Program-made: the position numbers and the translations under genes
Notes under the pieces: generated by a model
Database searches by the model: none
Seen by the model: only the letters and a program-made list of their open reading frames with translations
What the model was told of the DNA's origin: nothing
Origin: an uncultured Geobacteraceae bacterium
Lineage (GTDB): Bacteria > Desulfobacterota > Desulfuromonadia > Geobacterales > Pseudopelobacteraceae
Assembly (NCBI GenBank): GCA_903879825.1
Contig: CAIRND010000528.1
Span: 1-17,640 of the forward strand
DNA: 17,640 bases
Reading direction: 5' to 3'
In this document: positions 9,801 to 16,494 of the stretch, piece by piece
Layout: every line of letters begins with the position of its first letter
Position numbering within the stretch: position 1 is the stretch's first letter

Positions 9801-11877
9801 TGAGGATGCGACAAAAACCGGTACTATCAGCCTGTGGGGCAAGTTTAATGATACCACTCCGAAGGGTTTTGGTGAACGGCTGAAAAACGCTACTGCCGGG
9901 GATAATAACCGCTCCTTAATTGACGATGCTTCATGGCAAACCAACGGCAGATATATTTTTACCGCCTATGATTCGAATAACGACGGTAAAATCAGTTGTA
10001 CCACCACCTCGGCCGACTGTATTGCCCTGGGAACAACCAATGCTGTGACATTGCGAAATTTAATCGGTTACGATTTGGAAACATCTCCGTATACTCAGAC
10101 TACCAACCTCATCAAATTTGTACGGGGACAGTATGTCGCAGGTTTTACACGCTCAGAGGTGAGAAATCAGTGCTCTTTTTCAGGAATTCCATCTGTTCAA
10201 GGAACAGATGATACGTGTCAATGGAAGCTCGGAGACATAGCTCATTCCAGCCCCCTTGTTGTCGGAGTACCCAATATGCTGTATGCGGACTCAGCATATG
10301 ATGCCTTTCGCGCGGCAAACAATTACAGAGATATGGTGGCCTATACAGGCTCTAATGCAGGAATGCTTCATGCCGTCAGAATGTCAACATTTGACAGCAC
10401 GACCAAAAAATATACGACAGATAGTAGCGCCACAGAGCTGTGGTCTTATGTTCCGAACGCTCTCTTACCCGTTCTTATAAACACGACAAATAACTTCCAT
10501 GAATATACCAATGATGGTTTGTTGAGGGCTCTTGATATTAAAACTACCGGAGTTGGCGGCACCTACAAAACGGTATTGATTGGTAGCCTAAGATCGGGGG
10601 GGCAGAGCTTATACGCACTGGATATAACCAATCCCAGAACAGCTAATCTTATGTGGGAGGTTAACAATAGTACGAACGCTGCTGAATTTACTAAAATTGG
10701 AAAATCCTGGTCTGCCCCGGCATTAGGGCGATTATGCAAAACGACCCCGTGTGACAGCACCAGCACAACTAATCCATGGGTCGCGATTATTGGATCTGGC
10801 TTCAGCCCCAATAACATTGATAATCTTTCCAAGGCTGCGTACGTTTCTTTTGTGGATATTGAGACCGGCGTTATAATTAAACAGATTAATGTGTCTACCA
10901 AACCAGGGAATTTAACCTCAAATATTGGGGTGTTACGAGACAAAAATGGTTACATTCAGAAAGCTTTTTTGGGTGATTATTACGGTGCCCTCTGGCGAAT
11001 AGACCTGACAACTCCGACAAAGGTCGCTGCAATTCTTGCCGTTGCAAAGACAGTATTGGAGAATACGGACATGCTATTTAAACCTTCAGATTACGCAACT
11101 TCGAACGTAACAGATGCGGCCAAACTACCATTAAGGCCAATAACTTCTCAACCTACGACGGCGTATTCCAAAAATAGCAGCGGCATAGGTGAGTGGTGGG
11201 TCTATTTTGGCACAGGAGTCTTCGATACTTATGACAGTTCATATCCGTATCAAAGGATGTACGCCCTCAAAGATACTGTAGTGACCCCATATATCGACAC
11301 AAATTTAACGAATATGACCAGCACTACTGCAACAAATACCACGAAAAATAGTTGGTACATAGAACTTGGCCAAAGTGACAGTAAAGATTACGGCTATGCC
11401 GGCACTTCAACTGCCTCATGCGTTACTACCTGTATAAACCAGAACTATTCGGCGGATTATTGCGCTTCAAAATGTAGAGATGTATCTGCATCATTGAAGG
11501 ATCGTAACGAACGGATTATATCTTCCCCAACTGTGTATGGTGGATTTGTTTTTTTCAGCACTTTTACCCCCAGCAACGATCCGTGTAGTGGAGGGTCATC
11601 ACGGTTTTACGCCGTTTCATACCTGACGGGAAGTTACAGCGATAATTTATTACTGTTTGGCAATGCTAACAATGGCAGAAGTATCGCGATATCTACGAGT
11701 GGGGGCGTGCCGAGTACTCCAATGATATATAGCGGTAAAAACGGCAGTGGCCAGATTGTCGGATCCGGGTCTGTGAGTACATCAACCGGAGGTGGTAGCG
11801 GTAGAGGTGGCGTTCCATTGGATCCAACGCAGTTTTCAATGAATGTTAACTTACTATTATGGAGAAGGGTAAGATAG
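6847..11877 (+). CDS. pilY1: PilY1-type type IV pilus tip adhesin with two DUF2341 domains
   Basis: The 1676-residue protein starts at ATG 6847, chosen because GAGGAG (6835-6840) lies 6 bases upstream and a signal peptide (residues 1-25, ending AEA) follows directly. Domains in order: DUF2341-like about 30-115 (ADSAGNPLPFW); a Cys/Thr-rich lectin-like stretch to about 430; a NEW3-like beta-sandwich about 439-545 (IRNRGSVSDTFNIKL); a second DUF2341 about 553-665 (FTDVNGTALPFWRKS, YMWWGNS); a concanavalin-like region about 675-900; an EF-hand-like loop D1042-S-N-N-D-G-K-I-S; and a PilC/PilY1 beta-propeller from about 1128 (LGDIAHSSPLVVG, AYTGSNAGMLHAV, LGDYYGALWRIDL). PilY1 caps the pilus, binds surfaces and hosts, and affects extension and retraction. 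The canonical propeller calcium loop looks degenerate (RDKNGYIQKAFLGD, about 1364-1377). A twin CX3C motif lies at 1525-1543. The 3' end overlaps the next gene by 19 bases. Confidence 0.93.
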   Translation: MKNYTKIVYLIAVAFILGFNSTAEAADVYSTAGWAYKVKININNPTSTSPTVPANYPVKIAVPAKTYIDAGKMNSDMRDIRFADSAGNPLPFWIGITENMIRTFNNIPVYVKLNTFNSGDNVIYMYFDKTKVKGNKAPQSNFTTSDTIYCGDGGITSSVPYSSEACGDNTFSFFSFDCTNTDWTQDSGCIGGANKKWVSKNKYGTSSNATDIHFRTHFYNSMGSMYAYFLTQNTAAPASASIDKYCGYKLWYEGGTPSTANDTLNMDNNILHVQKKTASCGTNSNGWGDVATLSNWKPYNNSIQDFDIKTSSSVINVLVNGNLIGSANRTDSWTTGGYVGFNRGTWTQGAEGGSNSTDGISPIWVINNYVGADPIVTFVGNTDIMIKKISPIADLSYLGQDVIENSPQNQILESAVDGDTLDKYVYNGYPAASPSKQIFKSAITIRNRGSVSDTFNIKLTNSGTTSQWSTSFDQDGAGYYGVLPGTGATPTTGTVTLAGGASTVITVIVIPTANDLFEGSYGSFIMDIAVTSASDYSFDNARFLFNINGKTGCYWNHKLPVTISYNDTNSTGKLVDYQVQVNLAAMDLSAARPDGADIIFTDVNGTALPFWRKSPNSSNVTWTSSSSTASYWVKVHNLAAGTPGSTTIYMWWGNSNYSPSRSDKKSTFDLWEDWETDSTPGAVNYSGVGAVAGCPDGTSECAGQPTDPHGWKNYPQPSNNFDWWSIQSKLDGKAVKAGAHGSSDFGPVLAGGDIRWQNYEVSYSFLTEFAGTTALYNPIYFQDGGNGWGMEFFDNKLIYRPFGFGTDWTWARQINASAKLGNSTFPANNKRYWVKIRIFRNPNPLDKNTHVKLFISPIDSGTTAPADTDADANYVEVTPATVGIIPDASFDIKNGMIGFGGWDGGFSTDNIRIRKYTEPQPVCTNGTPTETNYASIASMSMPVITPPLLNGRPVLLNGMLDTFKWTGDLQAVYADCYIAGDCQPGEDATKTGTISLWGKFNDTTPKGFGERLKNATAGDNNRSLIDDASWQTNGRYIFTAYDSNNDGKISCTTTSADCIALGTTNAVTLRNLIGYDLETSPYTQTTNLIKFVRGQYVAGFTRSEVRNQCSFSGIPSVQGTDDTCQWKLGDIAHSSPLVVGVPNMLYADSAYDAFRAANNYRDMVAYTGSNAGMLHAVRMSTFDSTTKKYTTDSSATELWSYVPNALLPVLINTTNNFHEYTNDGLLRALDIKTTGVGGTYKTVLIGSLRSGGQSLYALDITNPRTANLMWEVNNSTNAAEFTKIGKSWSAPALGRLCKTTPCDSTSTTNPWVAIIGSGFSPNNIDNLSKAAYVSFVDIETGVIIKQINVSTKPGNLTSNIGVLRDKNGYIQKAFLGDYYGALWRIDLTTPTKVAAILAVAKTVLENTDMLFKPSDYATSNVTDAAKLPLRPITSQPTTAYSKNSSGIGEWWVYFGTGVFDTYDSSYPYQRMYALKDTVVTPYIDTNLTNMTSTTATNTTKNSWYIELGQSDSKDYGYAGTSTASCVTTCINQNYSADYCASKCRDVSASLKDRNERIISSPTVYGGFVFFSTFTPSNDPCSGGSSRFYAVSYLTGSYSDNLLLFGNANNGRSIAISTSGGVPSTPMIYSGKNGSGQIVGSGSVSTSTGGGSGRGGVPLDPTQFSMNVNLLLWRRVR

Positions 11878-12515
11878 TCTTCGATATGGATATTGATACG
11901 TTCAAACTTTCTGATAAAACCGGATTTAGTCTGATAGAGATGATGATTACCGTTACGATTATGGGAATCCTTCTCGGAATTGCCACGCCGCAACTTATAG
12001 CCCGCCTAAGAATTATGAATGTCAGAGATTGTGCCCAGAAACTTGCTGCAGATATCAGGCATGTCAGGGCTTCGGCAATGAGCGAAGGTCGCAGAGCGCA
12101 ACTGGTTATTACCGATAATGGATCCAAGAAAAACTTTGGCAATGGGCAGGATGCACTCTGGATGACATTCATAGATTCAAAAACACCAACAGGTTCATTT
12201 GTTGCGAGCGACAAAGTGCTTTCGTGCAGCAGCTGTGCCACTGGTATGACTATAGAGACAATCTCGGGTATTCAGTCTCTGCCTGTTGGACTGGTTGGAA
12301 CAGGTGGTGCCACCAATCTCAGTATGTGGTTTTCTGCGATCGGTACATTAAAGGAAACTTCCATCGACAGCAGTATCATCATCACTGCAGCAAGTGATAA
12401 AAGCTTCAAGGCCAGAATCTATATCACGTCATTGACAGGGTATGTGCGTGTACAGACATGTACCGTGGCAGGAACAGTGATCTGTTCCAACAAAGGCGAT
12501 TGGAATGATATTTAG
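11859..12515 (+). CDS. fimT: FimT/GspH-type minor pilin
   Basis: The 218-residue product has a prepilin signal DKTG-FSLIEMMITVTIMGILLG: a Gly cleavage site for PilD, aromatic +1 residue, Glu at mature position 5 and a long hydrophobic helix. It continues with ATPQLIARLRIMNVRDCAQKLAADIRHVRASAMSEGRRAQLVI, the usual GspH/FimT layout in which the helix leads into a positively charged region with R-A-x-A. The C-terminal ARIYITSLTGYVRVQTC resembles the GspH end, with paired cysteines (around 117-120 and later). FimT-type pilins belong to the minor pilin set that primes pilus assembly and in some species aid DNA binding. ATG 11859 lies inside the end of pilY1 and has no good ribosome site; the in-frame ATG at 11886 would give a 13-residue leader and is an equally good choice. 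Confidence 0.85.
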   Translation: MEKGKIVFDMDIDTFKLSDKTGFSLIEMMITVTIMGILLGIATPQLIARLRIMNVRDCAQKLAADIRHVRASAMSEGRRAQLVITDNGSKKNFGNGQDALWMTFIDSKTPTGSFVASDKVLSCSSCATGMTIETISGIQSLPVGLVGTGGATNLSMWFSAIGTLKETSIDSSIIITAASDKSFKARIYITSLTGYVRVQTCTVAGTVICSNKGDWNDI

Positions 12516-13101
12516 GATGAACAATACGAATATGCACATCATGGTTAAAGAAGGTAGAGAAATATACGGTGAAAAGAGCGAACCGTGTCAATTGACAAGT
12601 CAAAATGGCTTTACTCTTTTAGAACTCTTAGTTGCTATGTTGTTATTAACAATTGGTATGTTCGCGTGGATGCAGCTTCAGATTGCTGCAATTAAAGTCA
12701 GCGATGCCAGCAAAAACCTCATGAACGCTCAAAATAAAATATCCCAGGAGTTTGAGCAAATCAAAACCATTGGTTACGGCGGAATAAAAGATAGTACGGT
12801 ACTGACTAATGCCAGTTTTAATTACAGTAATCTCCTCACCGGACTCTCTTCAAGTTACCAATCAACCGGGATTGATTCCAATTGTAATGCCCCTGCAACA
12901 TATTGCGTATTTAAGGGGTTATCAAGCAGCAAGCGTATTAAAAACAATACTGTCACGGTGAAAAATTATTATGCCGTGAAACTGGCTGTTAATCCTGGGT
13001 ATCTCTCATACCCTGAAATTGCGCAAGTTACGGCAACGGTATATTGGAAAACAGGAACCACCCTTAAAAATATGCAAATTGCTACGTTTGTTGGAATGTA
13101 A
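12505..13101 (+). CDS. pilV: PilV-type minor pilin
   Basis: The product of 198 residues carries a prepilin signal QNG-FTLLELLVAMLLLTIGMF, with the Gly cleavage site and Glu at +5. The hydrophobic helix then continues into AWMQLQIAAIKVSDASKNLMNAQNKISQEFEQIK, the PilV-like helix, and a beta-rich C-terminal domain with a few cysteines (CNAPATYC). The leader is long (about 36 residues), with a Met at 12505, 12517, 12532 and 12541. AAAGG about 8 bases before the first ATG favours 12505, while later starts have no better ribosome site. It overlaps the fimT gene by 11 bases (fimT stop 12513-12515) and is followed one base after its TAA by pilW. PilV, PilW, PilX and FimU/FimT-type subunits assemble the pilus tip with PilY1. 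Confidence 0.85.
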   Translation: MIFRMNNTNMHIMVKEGREIYGEKSEPCQLTSQNGFTLLELLVAMLLLTIGMFAWMQLQIAAIKVSDASKNLMNAQNKISQEFEQIKTIGYGGIKDSTVLTNASFNYSNLLTGLSSSYQSTGIDSNCNAPATYCVFKGLSSSKRIKNNTVTVKNYYAVKLAVNPGYLSYPEIAQVTATVYWKTGTTLKNMQIATFVGM

Positions 13102-13102
13102 A

Positions 13103-14179
13103 ATGAAATATGACGCTAAACAGAGAGAAGATGAAGCGGGCTTCACCTTAATAGAGATGATAATCGTTGTATTAATTGCCTCGGTATTAATGGGGGTGGT
13201 TATGAGTACGTTTATTCAATACGTTAATACCTCTGCTCAGCAATCTGCGCAGGATGACATTAATGCAGAAGTCGCTTCACTATTCAAGGTAATTGAAAAA
13301 GATGTGATGATGGCAGGGTATGGTCTGCCATCGAGGACAAGAGTTGCTTCGCATTTTAATTGCAACGTTGGAGATCAGACTTTTTGTGTCAATGGTACAG
13401 CCAGGCTGTTTATTTCCGATGGCTGGCAAATTATCAAAGCAATAACAGATAACGGGGAGGATGACGGCCAAATAGTCACGACACCCAACAATTACCTGAC
13501 ATATATTACTGTCAGTAAAAGCAGTACTGCGGGGGGGTATGGCACAACACTAAAAGCAGATATTCTGCCTGGCACTAACATCATTACGTTGCTGTCATTG
13601 AATATAAATGCGGGGGAAGAGTTTACTGTAACGACTACGGATTTTTATAAGGATAGTGCGTTTATTATAGGCGACAACACAAGGGTCGAAGGCCACACAA
13701 TAAAGGTTGTTTCTCCTCTTGATAAAGTTGAAACCGTATCCTTTGATCCCGTTATAAATCCATATCAAACCTCGGCAACTCATTCTGTAGTGCCTGCCCA
13801 TGTTTGGTATGTAAGAAATGACCCTGATGGAAAAACGTTTCGGGATGGATCACCTGTTAACTGGCTCTACAGGAATGGCTTTAAAGTGCTGCCAAATGTA
13901 AGCAACTTTAATGTTAAATATGGCTATGATACAAAAAACGATGGTATTCAATGGTCTGACACGGTCCCTCCCGCAAATAATAATACTGATCTTGTTAGCG
14001 GTACATATGATAACTGGGCCAGCACACCACCCATTTCAGGAACTCCGAATGGTCCGGATAGCATTCCATATGATTTCTCAGGTTTGAAGGTTATTCAAAT
14101 AACCCTAACTGTAAAATCAATGTATAAAACTGAGGTAAAATCATTCACGTATCAAACAACCATTCTGTTGCGAAATTGA
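13103..14179 (+). CDS. pilW: PilW-type minor pilin
   Basis: The ATG at 13103 gives a 358-residue product whose leader MKYDAKQREDEAG precedes FTLIEMIIVVLIASVLMGVV, a prepilin signal with Gly-Phe cleavage and Glu at +5. It has the PilW helix (QYVNTSAQQSAQDDINAEVA), then VIEKDVMMAGYGLP, a motif seen in PilW/GspJ-like minor pilins (a helix followed by the D-x-R/M-x-A-G-Y/F segment). The long C-terminal beta domain of about 250 residues matches the size of PilW. A frame extending upstream to 13019 overlaps pilV heavily and has no ribosome site, so I rejected it. The TTGGA at 13091-13095 is a weak ribosome site; one base separates this start from the pilV stop. Ends 53 bases before the dppB-like gene. 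It contains a G7 run at 13531-13537. Confidence 0.87.
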   Translation: MKYDAKQREDEAGFTLIEMIIVVLIASVLMGVVMSTFIQYVNTSAQQSAQDDINAEVASLFKVIEKDVMMAGYGLPSRTRVASHFNCNVGDQTFCVNGTARLFISDGWQIIKAITDNGEDDGQIVTTPNNYLTYITVSKSSTAGGYGTTLKADILPGTNIITLLSLNINAGEEFTVTTTDFYKDSAFIIGDNTRVEGHTIKVVSPLDKVETVSFDPVINPYQTSATHSVVPAHVWYVRNDPDGKTFRDGSPVNWLYRNGFKVLPNVSNFNVKYGYDTKNDGIQWSDTVPPANNNTDLVSGTYDNWASTPPISGTPNGPDSIPYDFSGLKVIQITLTVKSMYKTEVKSFTYQTTILLRN

Positions 14180-14232
14180 TTCTACTGAACGGCACTTACG
14201 GTAAATATTAGACCATTAAAGGCACAAACAGT

Positions 14233-15213
14233 ATGACAACGTATCTCCTAAAACGCATCATAATGCTGATCCCGCTGATGATCGGTATTACACTGATCAC
14301 CTTTTCTGTCATTCATCTTGCTCCTGGCGAGCCGGTTGAGATGCAGATGGCCATGAATCCAAAAGTTGGTAAAGAGGCTAAGGAACGCCTCACGAAATTC
14401 TATGGTCTTGATAAACCGCTACATGAGCAGTACTTCAGTTGGGTTGGTAAAATAGTGCAGCTTGATCTGGGACGGTCGTTCTCATCGGACAATCGACCCG
14501 TTCTGGATAAAATTAAGGAACGTCTACCGGTTACTATTTCTTTAAATGTGATTGCGATGTTACTCGAATTTGGTCTGGCAATACCGATCGGAATATTGGC
14601 TGCTACCAGTCGTGATACCTGGCTTGACAAGGGAATCACCGTTTTTGTTTTTATAGGTTTTGCCGTGCCGACTTTTTGGCTGGCACTGCTTCTCATGTAT
14701 TTTTTCGGCGTCAGACTCAATTGGCTTCCCATATCCGGATTACATACGCTGGGAAGCGATTCCTGGGGGATATTTCACTACCTTTGGGATCTTGCAAAAC
14801 ATTTAATCATGCCTATTATGGTAGCTTCTTTCGGGAGTCTTGCCGGTCTTTCCCGCTATATGCGTTCAGCCATGCTCAACGTTATCAGTCAGGATTACAT
14901 CACCACTGCTCGCGCCAAAGGGCTGCCTGAACGGGTGGTCATATATAAGCATGCCTTGCGTAATGCTTTGCTTCCACTGATAACCCTGCTCGGTTTTTCA
15001 ATTCCCGGTCTTATTGGCGGCAGCGTTATATTTGAGACTATTTTTGCAATCCCGGGGATGGGCCAGCTTTTTTATCAGGGGGTTATGTCGCGTGACTACC
15101 CAGTCGTCATGGGGATTCTTGTAATTGGTGCCTTTTTGACATTAATCGGCAACCTGATTGCTGATCTCTGTTATGCGTTTGCCGATCCGCGTATCCGGCA
15201 TGGAGAGGGGTAG
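14233..15213 (+). CDS. ABC transporter permease, DppB/OppB-like
   Basis: The 326-residue integral membrane protein has the typical N-terminus MTTYLLKRIIMLIPLMIGIT with LAPGEPVEMQM and a following helix-rich domain. The cytoplasmic EAA-type loop that contacts the ATPase is present: ARAKGLPERVVIYKHALRNA near residues 230-250, followed by the LLGFSIPGLIGGSVIFE segment and GMGQLFYQGVMSRDYPV. It would form one half of the channel of a peptide or nickel-type importer. AAAGG stands 11 bases upstream of the ATG. The gene ends at TAG 15211-15213 and dppC starts four bases later, so the two are translated together. Whether the binding protein at 3887-5527 is its partner is inferred from family and strand, not shown by adjacency. 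Confidence 0.93.
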   Translation: MTTYLLKRIIMLIPLMIGITLITFSVIHLAPGEPVEMQMAMNPKVGKEAKERLTKFYGLDKPLHEQYFSWVGKIVQLDLGRSFSSDNRPVLDKIKERLPVTISLNVIAMLLEFGLAIPIGILAATSRDTWLDKGITVFVFIGFAVPTFWLALLLMYFFGVRLNWLPISGLHTLGSDSWGIFHYLWDLAKHLIMPIMVASFGSLAGLSRYMRSAMLNVISQDYITTARAKGLPERVVIYKHALRNALLPLITLLGFSIPGLIGGSVIFETIFAIPGMGQLFYQGVMSRDYPVVMGILVIGAFLTLIGNLIADLCYAFADPRIRHGEG

Positions 15214-15217
15214 GGGG

Positions 15218-16072
15218 ATGGACTTTACACATTCATATTTTAACTCGATCTTCTGGCCGCGAATTCGGCGCAATCGCCTCGCTTTGTTTGGCGGCAGCGT
15301 TGTAATAACGCTCTTTATCATCTCACTACTGGCGCCGCTCATTGCACCGTATGATCCGAGTGCCATCAATGCTTTTAAAGTCCTGTCACATCCTTCCTGG
15401 CAGCATTGGTTTGGTACTGACGAACTTGGCAGAGATGTTCTCAGTCGGGTTTTGTTCGGCGCGCGGGTTTCTCTCAAAGTTGGTTTTGTCGCTGTGGGAA
15501 TAGCTGTTTCGATAGGAACCGTGATCGGTTTGGTGTCTGGTTATTACAGTGGCCTTGTTGATGCAACGCTGATGAGACTGGTGGATATAATGCTCTGTTT
15601 CCCAGCGTTCTTTCTGATTCTGGCGATCATTACCTTTCTGGAACCTTCGATCTGGTACATCATGATGGTAATCGGTTTAACCGGCTGGATGGGAGTGGCG
15701 CGCCTTGTCCGGGCCGAAACGCTCTCAATCCGTGAGATGGATTATATTCTTGCCGCCCGCTGTATCGGCTGCTCTCACACCCGTATTATTTTTCGTCATA
15801 TTCTTCCCAATGCCGTTTCACCGATACTTGTCTCTGCAACCCTTGGTATTGCCGGTGCCATCCTGACTGAGTCTGCTTTATCTTTTCTTGGCATCGGTGT
15901 ACAGCCACCGACGCCAAGTTGGGGTAATATCCTTACCTCTGGTAAAGATTACATCGAATTTGCTTGGTGGTTGTCGCTCTTCCCCGGATTAGCTATTCTG
16001 ATTACGGTGTTGGCTTACAATCTTCTGGGAGAGGGCATCAGAGATGCACTTGACCCACGTGTGAAACGATAA
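15218..16072 (+). CDS. ABC transporter permease, DppC/OppC-like
   Basis: The 284-residue product begins MDFTHSYFNSIFWPRIRRNR and has the DppC/OppC pattern LAPLIAPYDPSAIN, WFGTDELGRDVLSRVLFGAR, then repeated hydrophobic helices, an EAA-type loop YILAARCIGCSHTRIIFRHI and the C-terminal LTESALSFLGIGVQPPTPSWG with GIRDALDPRVKR. These are the standard marks of the second channel subunit. The ATG at 15218 is favoured because AGAGGGG lies 7 bases upstream and it follows the dppB stop; a frame extending up to 15158 overlaps dppB by 56 bases and is unlikely. No DppD/DppF-type ATPase gene follows, so the transporter's ATPases must be encoded elsewhere. Confidence 0.93.
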   Translation: MDFTHSYFNSIFWPRIRRNRLALFGGSVVITLFIISLLAPLIAPYDPSAINAFKVLSHPSWQHWFGTDELGRDVLSRVLFGARVSLKVGFVAVGIAVSIGTVIGLVSGYYSGLVDATLMRLVDIMLCFPAFFLILAIITFLEPSIWYIMMVIGLTGWMGVARLVRAETLSIREMDYILAARCIGCSHTRIIFRHILPNAVSPILVSATLGIAGAILTESALSFLGIGVQPPTPSWGNILTSGKDYIEFAWWLSLFPGLAILITVLAYNLLGEGIRDALDPRVKR

Positions 16073-16407
16073 CATTCTTCTAAATGCCATAAAAAATGCA
16101 TGGTAACTCCCCGCACCAAGTCACAAAGCCGTATATCCACAGTGTTTCACACGCAAAAGTAAATAGCACCTCATCATATTCCAGCCTTATTAATCCGCAT
16201 ACTTTCCCGCCCATATTTCATGAAAATATTTACAAGAACGATCATACAAATCAAACATACCCACAGACAGCTAGTTATACGTGACAGAAATCGACTAAAA
16301 TAAACAAAATAATTATTTAATAACCAACCGATTTAATCAAAATTATTATTTTAACACCCTATATTTGCAAGCTAAAATCATAATATTTTCTCTGTAAATA
16401 AAAAATA

Positions 16408-16436
16408 TTGACAAATATATAACAACGTAATAAATA
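16408..16436 (+). promoter_or_regulatory. Candidate sigma-70-type promoter for iclR
   Basis: A perfect TTGACA at 16408-16413 is followed after exactly 17 bases by TAAATA at 16431-16436. The -35 is a full match and the -10 is only three of six, but it sits in very AT-rich DNA. Transcription would begin about 16443, 50 bases before the iclR ATG. Inference from consensus only. Confidence 0.4.
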
Positions 16437-16440
16437 GTTA

Positions 16441-16462
16441 AATACAGTAGTAATACAGTATT
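16441..16462 (+). promoter_or_regulatory. Helically phased AATACAGTA repeat, candidate IclR operator
   Basis: The nonamer AATACAGTA occurs at 16441-16449 and again at 16452-16460, exactly 11 bases (about one helical turn) apart. The second copy extends to the perfect 5+1+5 palindrome AATACAGTATT (16452-16462); the first is a 4-of-5 match. A further AATAGTATT palindrome lies at 16469-16477. The sites overlap and follow the expected transcription start of iclR, an appropriate place for autorepression by the IclR-family protein encoded just downstream. Function is inferred. Confidence 0.4.
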
Positions 16463-16494
16463 TGTTTTAATAGTATTCTAAAGGGACATTCACT

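Larger units (their letters stand above)
16073..16494. other. Long AT-rich intergenic region upstream of iclR
   Basis: This 422-base stretch contains no convincing gene. A small hairpin with a bulge (ATGCCAT, loop AAAAA, ATGCAT at 16084-16101) follows the dppC stop but lacks a T tract, so it is not a clear terminator. A plus-strand frame at 16096-16284 (62 codons) has unrecognised, compositionally odd content and no ribosome site. The right half (16285-16494) is strongly AT-rich and carries the candidate promoter and operator described separately. Confidence 0.6.

Noticed and set aside
8230..10943. Several antisense open frames across pilY1
   Set aside because: They lie opposite a well-supported coding frame, have no ribosome sites and their products show no recognisable family pattern.
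13019..13102. Longer start for pilW inside pilV
   Set aside because: It overlaps pilV and would put a 41-residue leader before the prepilin site; ATG 13103 gives a normal 13-residue leader.
5528..14232. Mobile element or att-type direct repeats at the edges of the pilus block
   Set aside because: I looked at both flanking gaps and saw no inverted repeats, target duplication of useful length, tRNA fragment or integrase; an insertion is inferred from gene order only.
15158..15217. Longer start for dppC inside dppB
   Set aside because: It adds a 20-residue tail with no membrane or family pattern; ATG 15218 follows a strong purine-rich ribosome site.
16096..16284. 62-codon plus-strand frame after dppC
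   Set aside because: No ribosome site, low-complexity His/Ser/Thr/Pro-rich product with no recognised pattern, and AT-rich non-coding surroundings; most likely chance.
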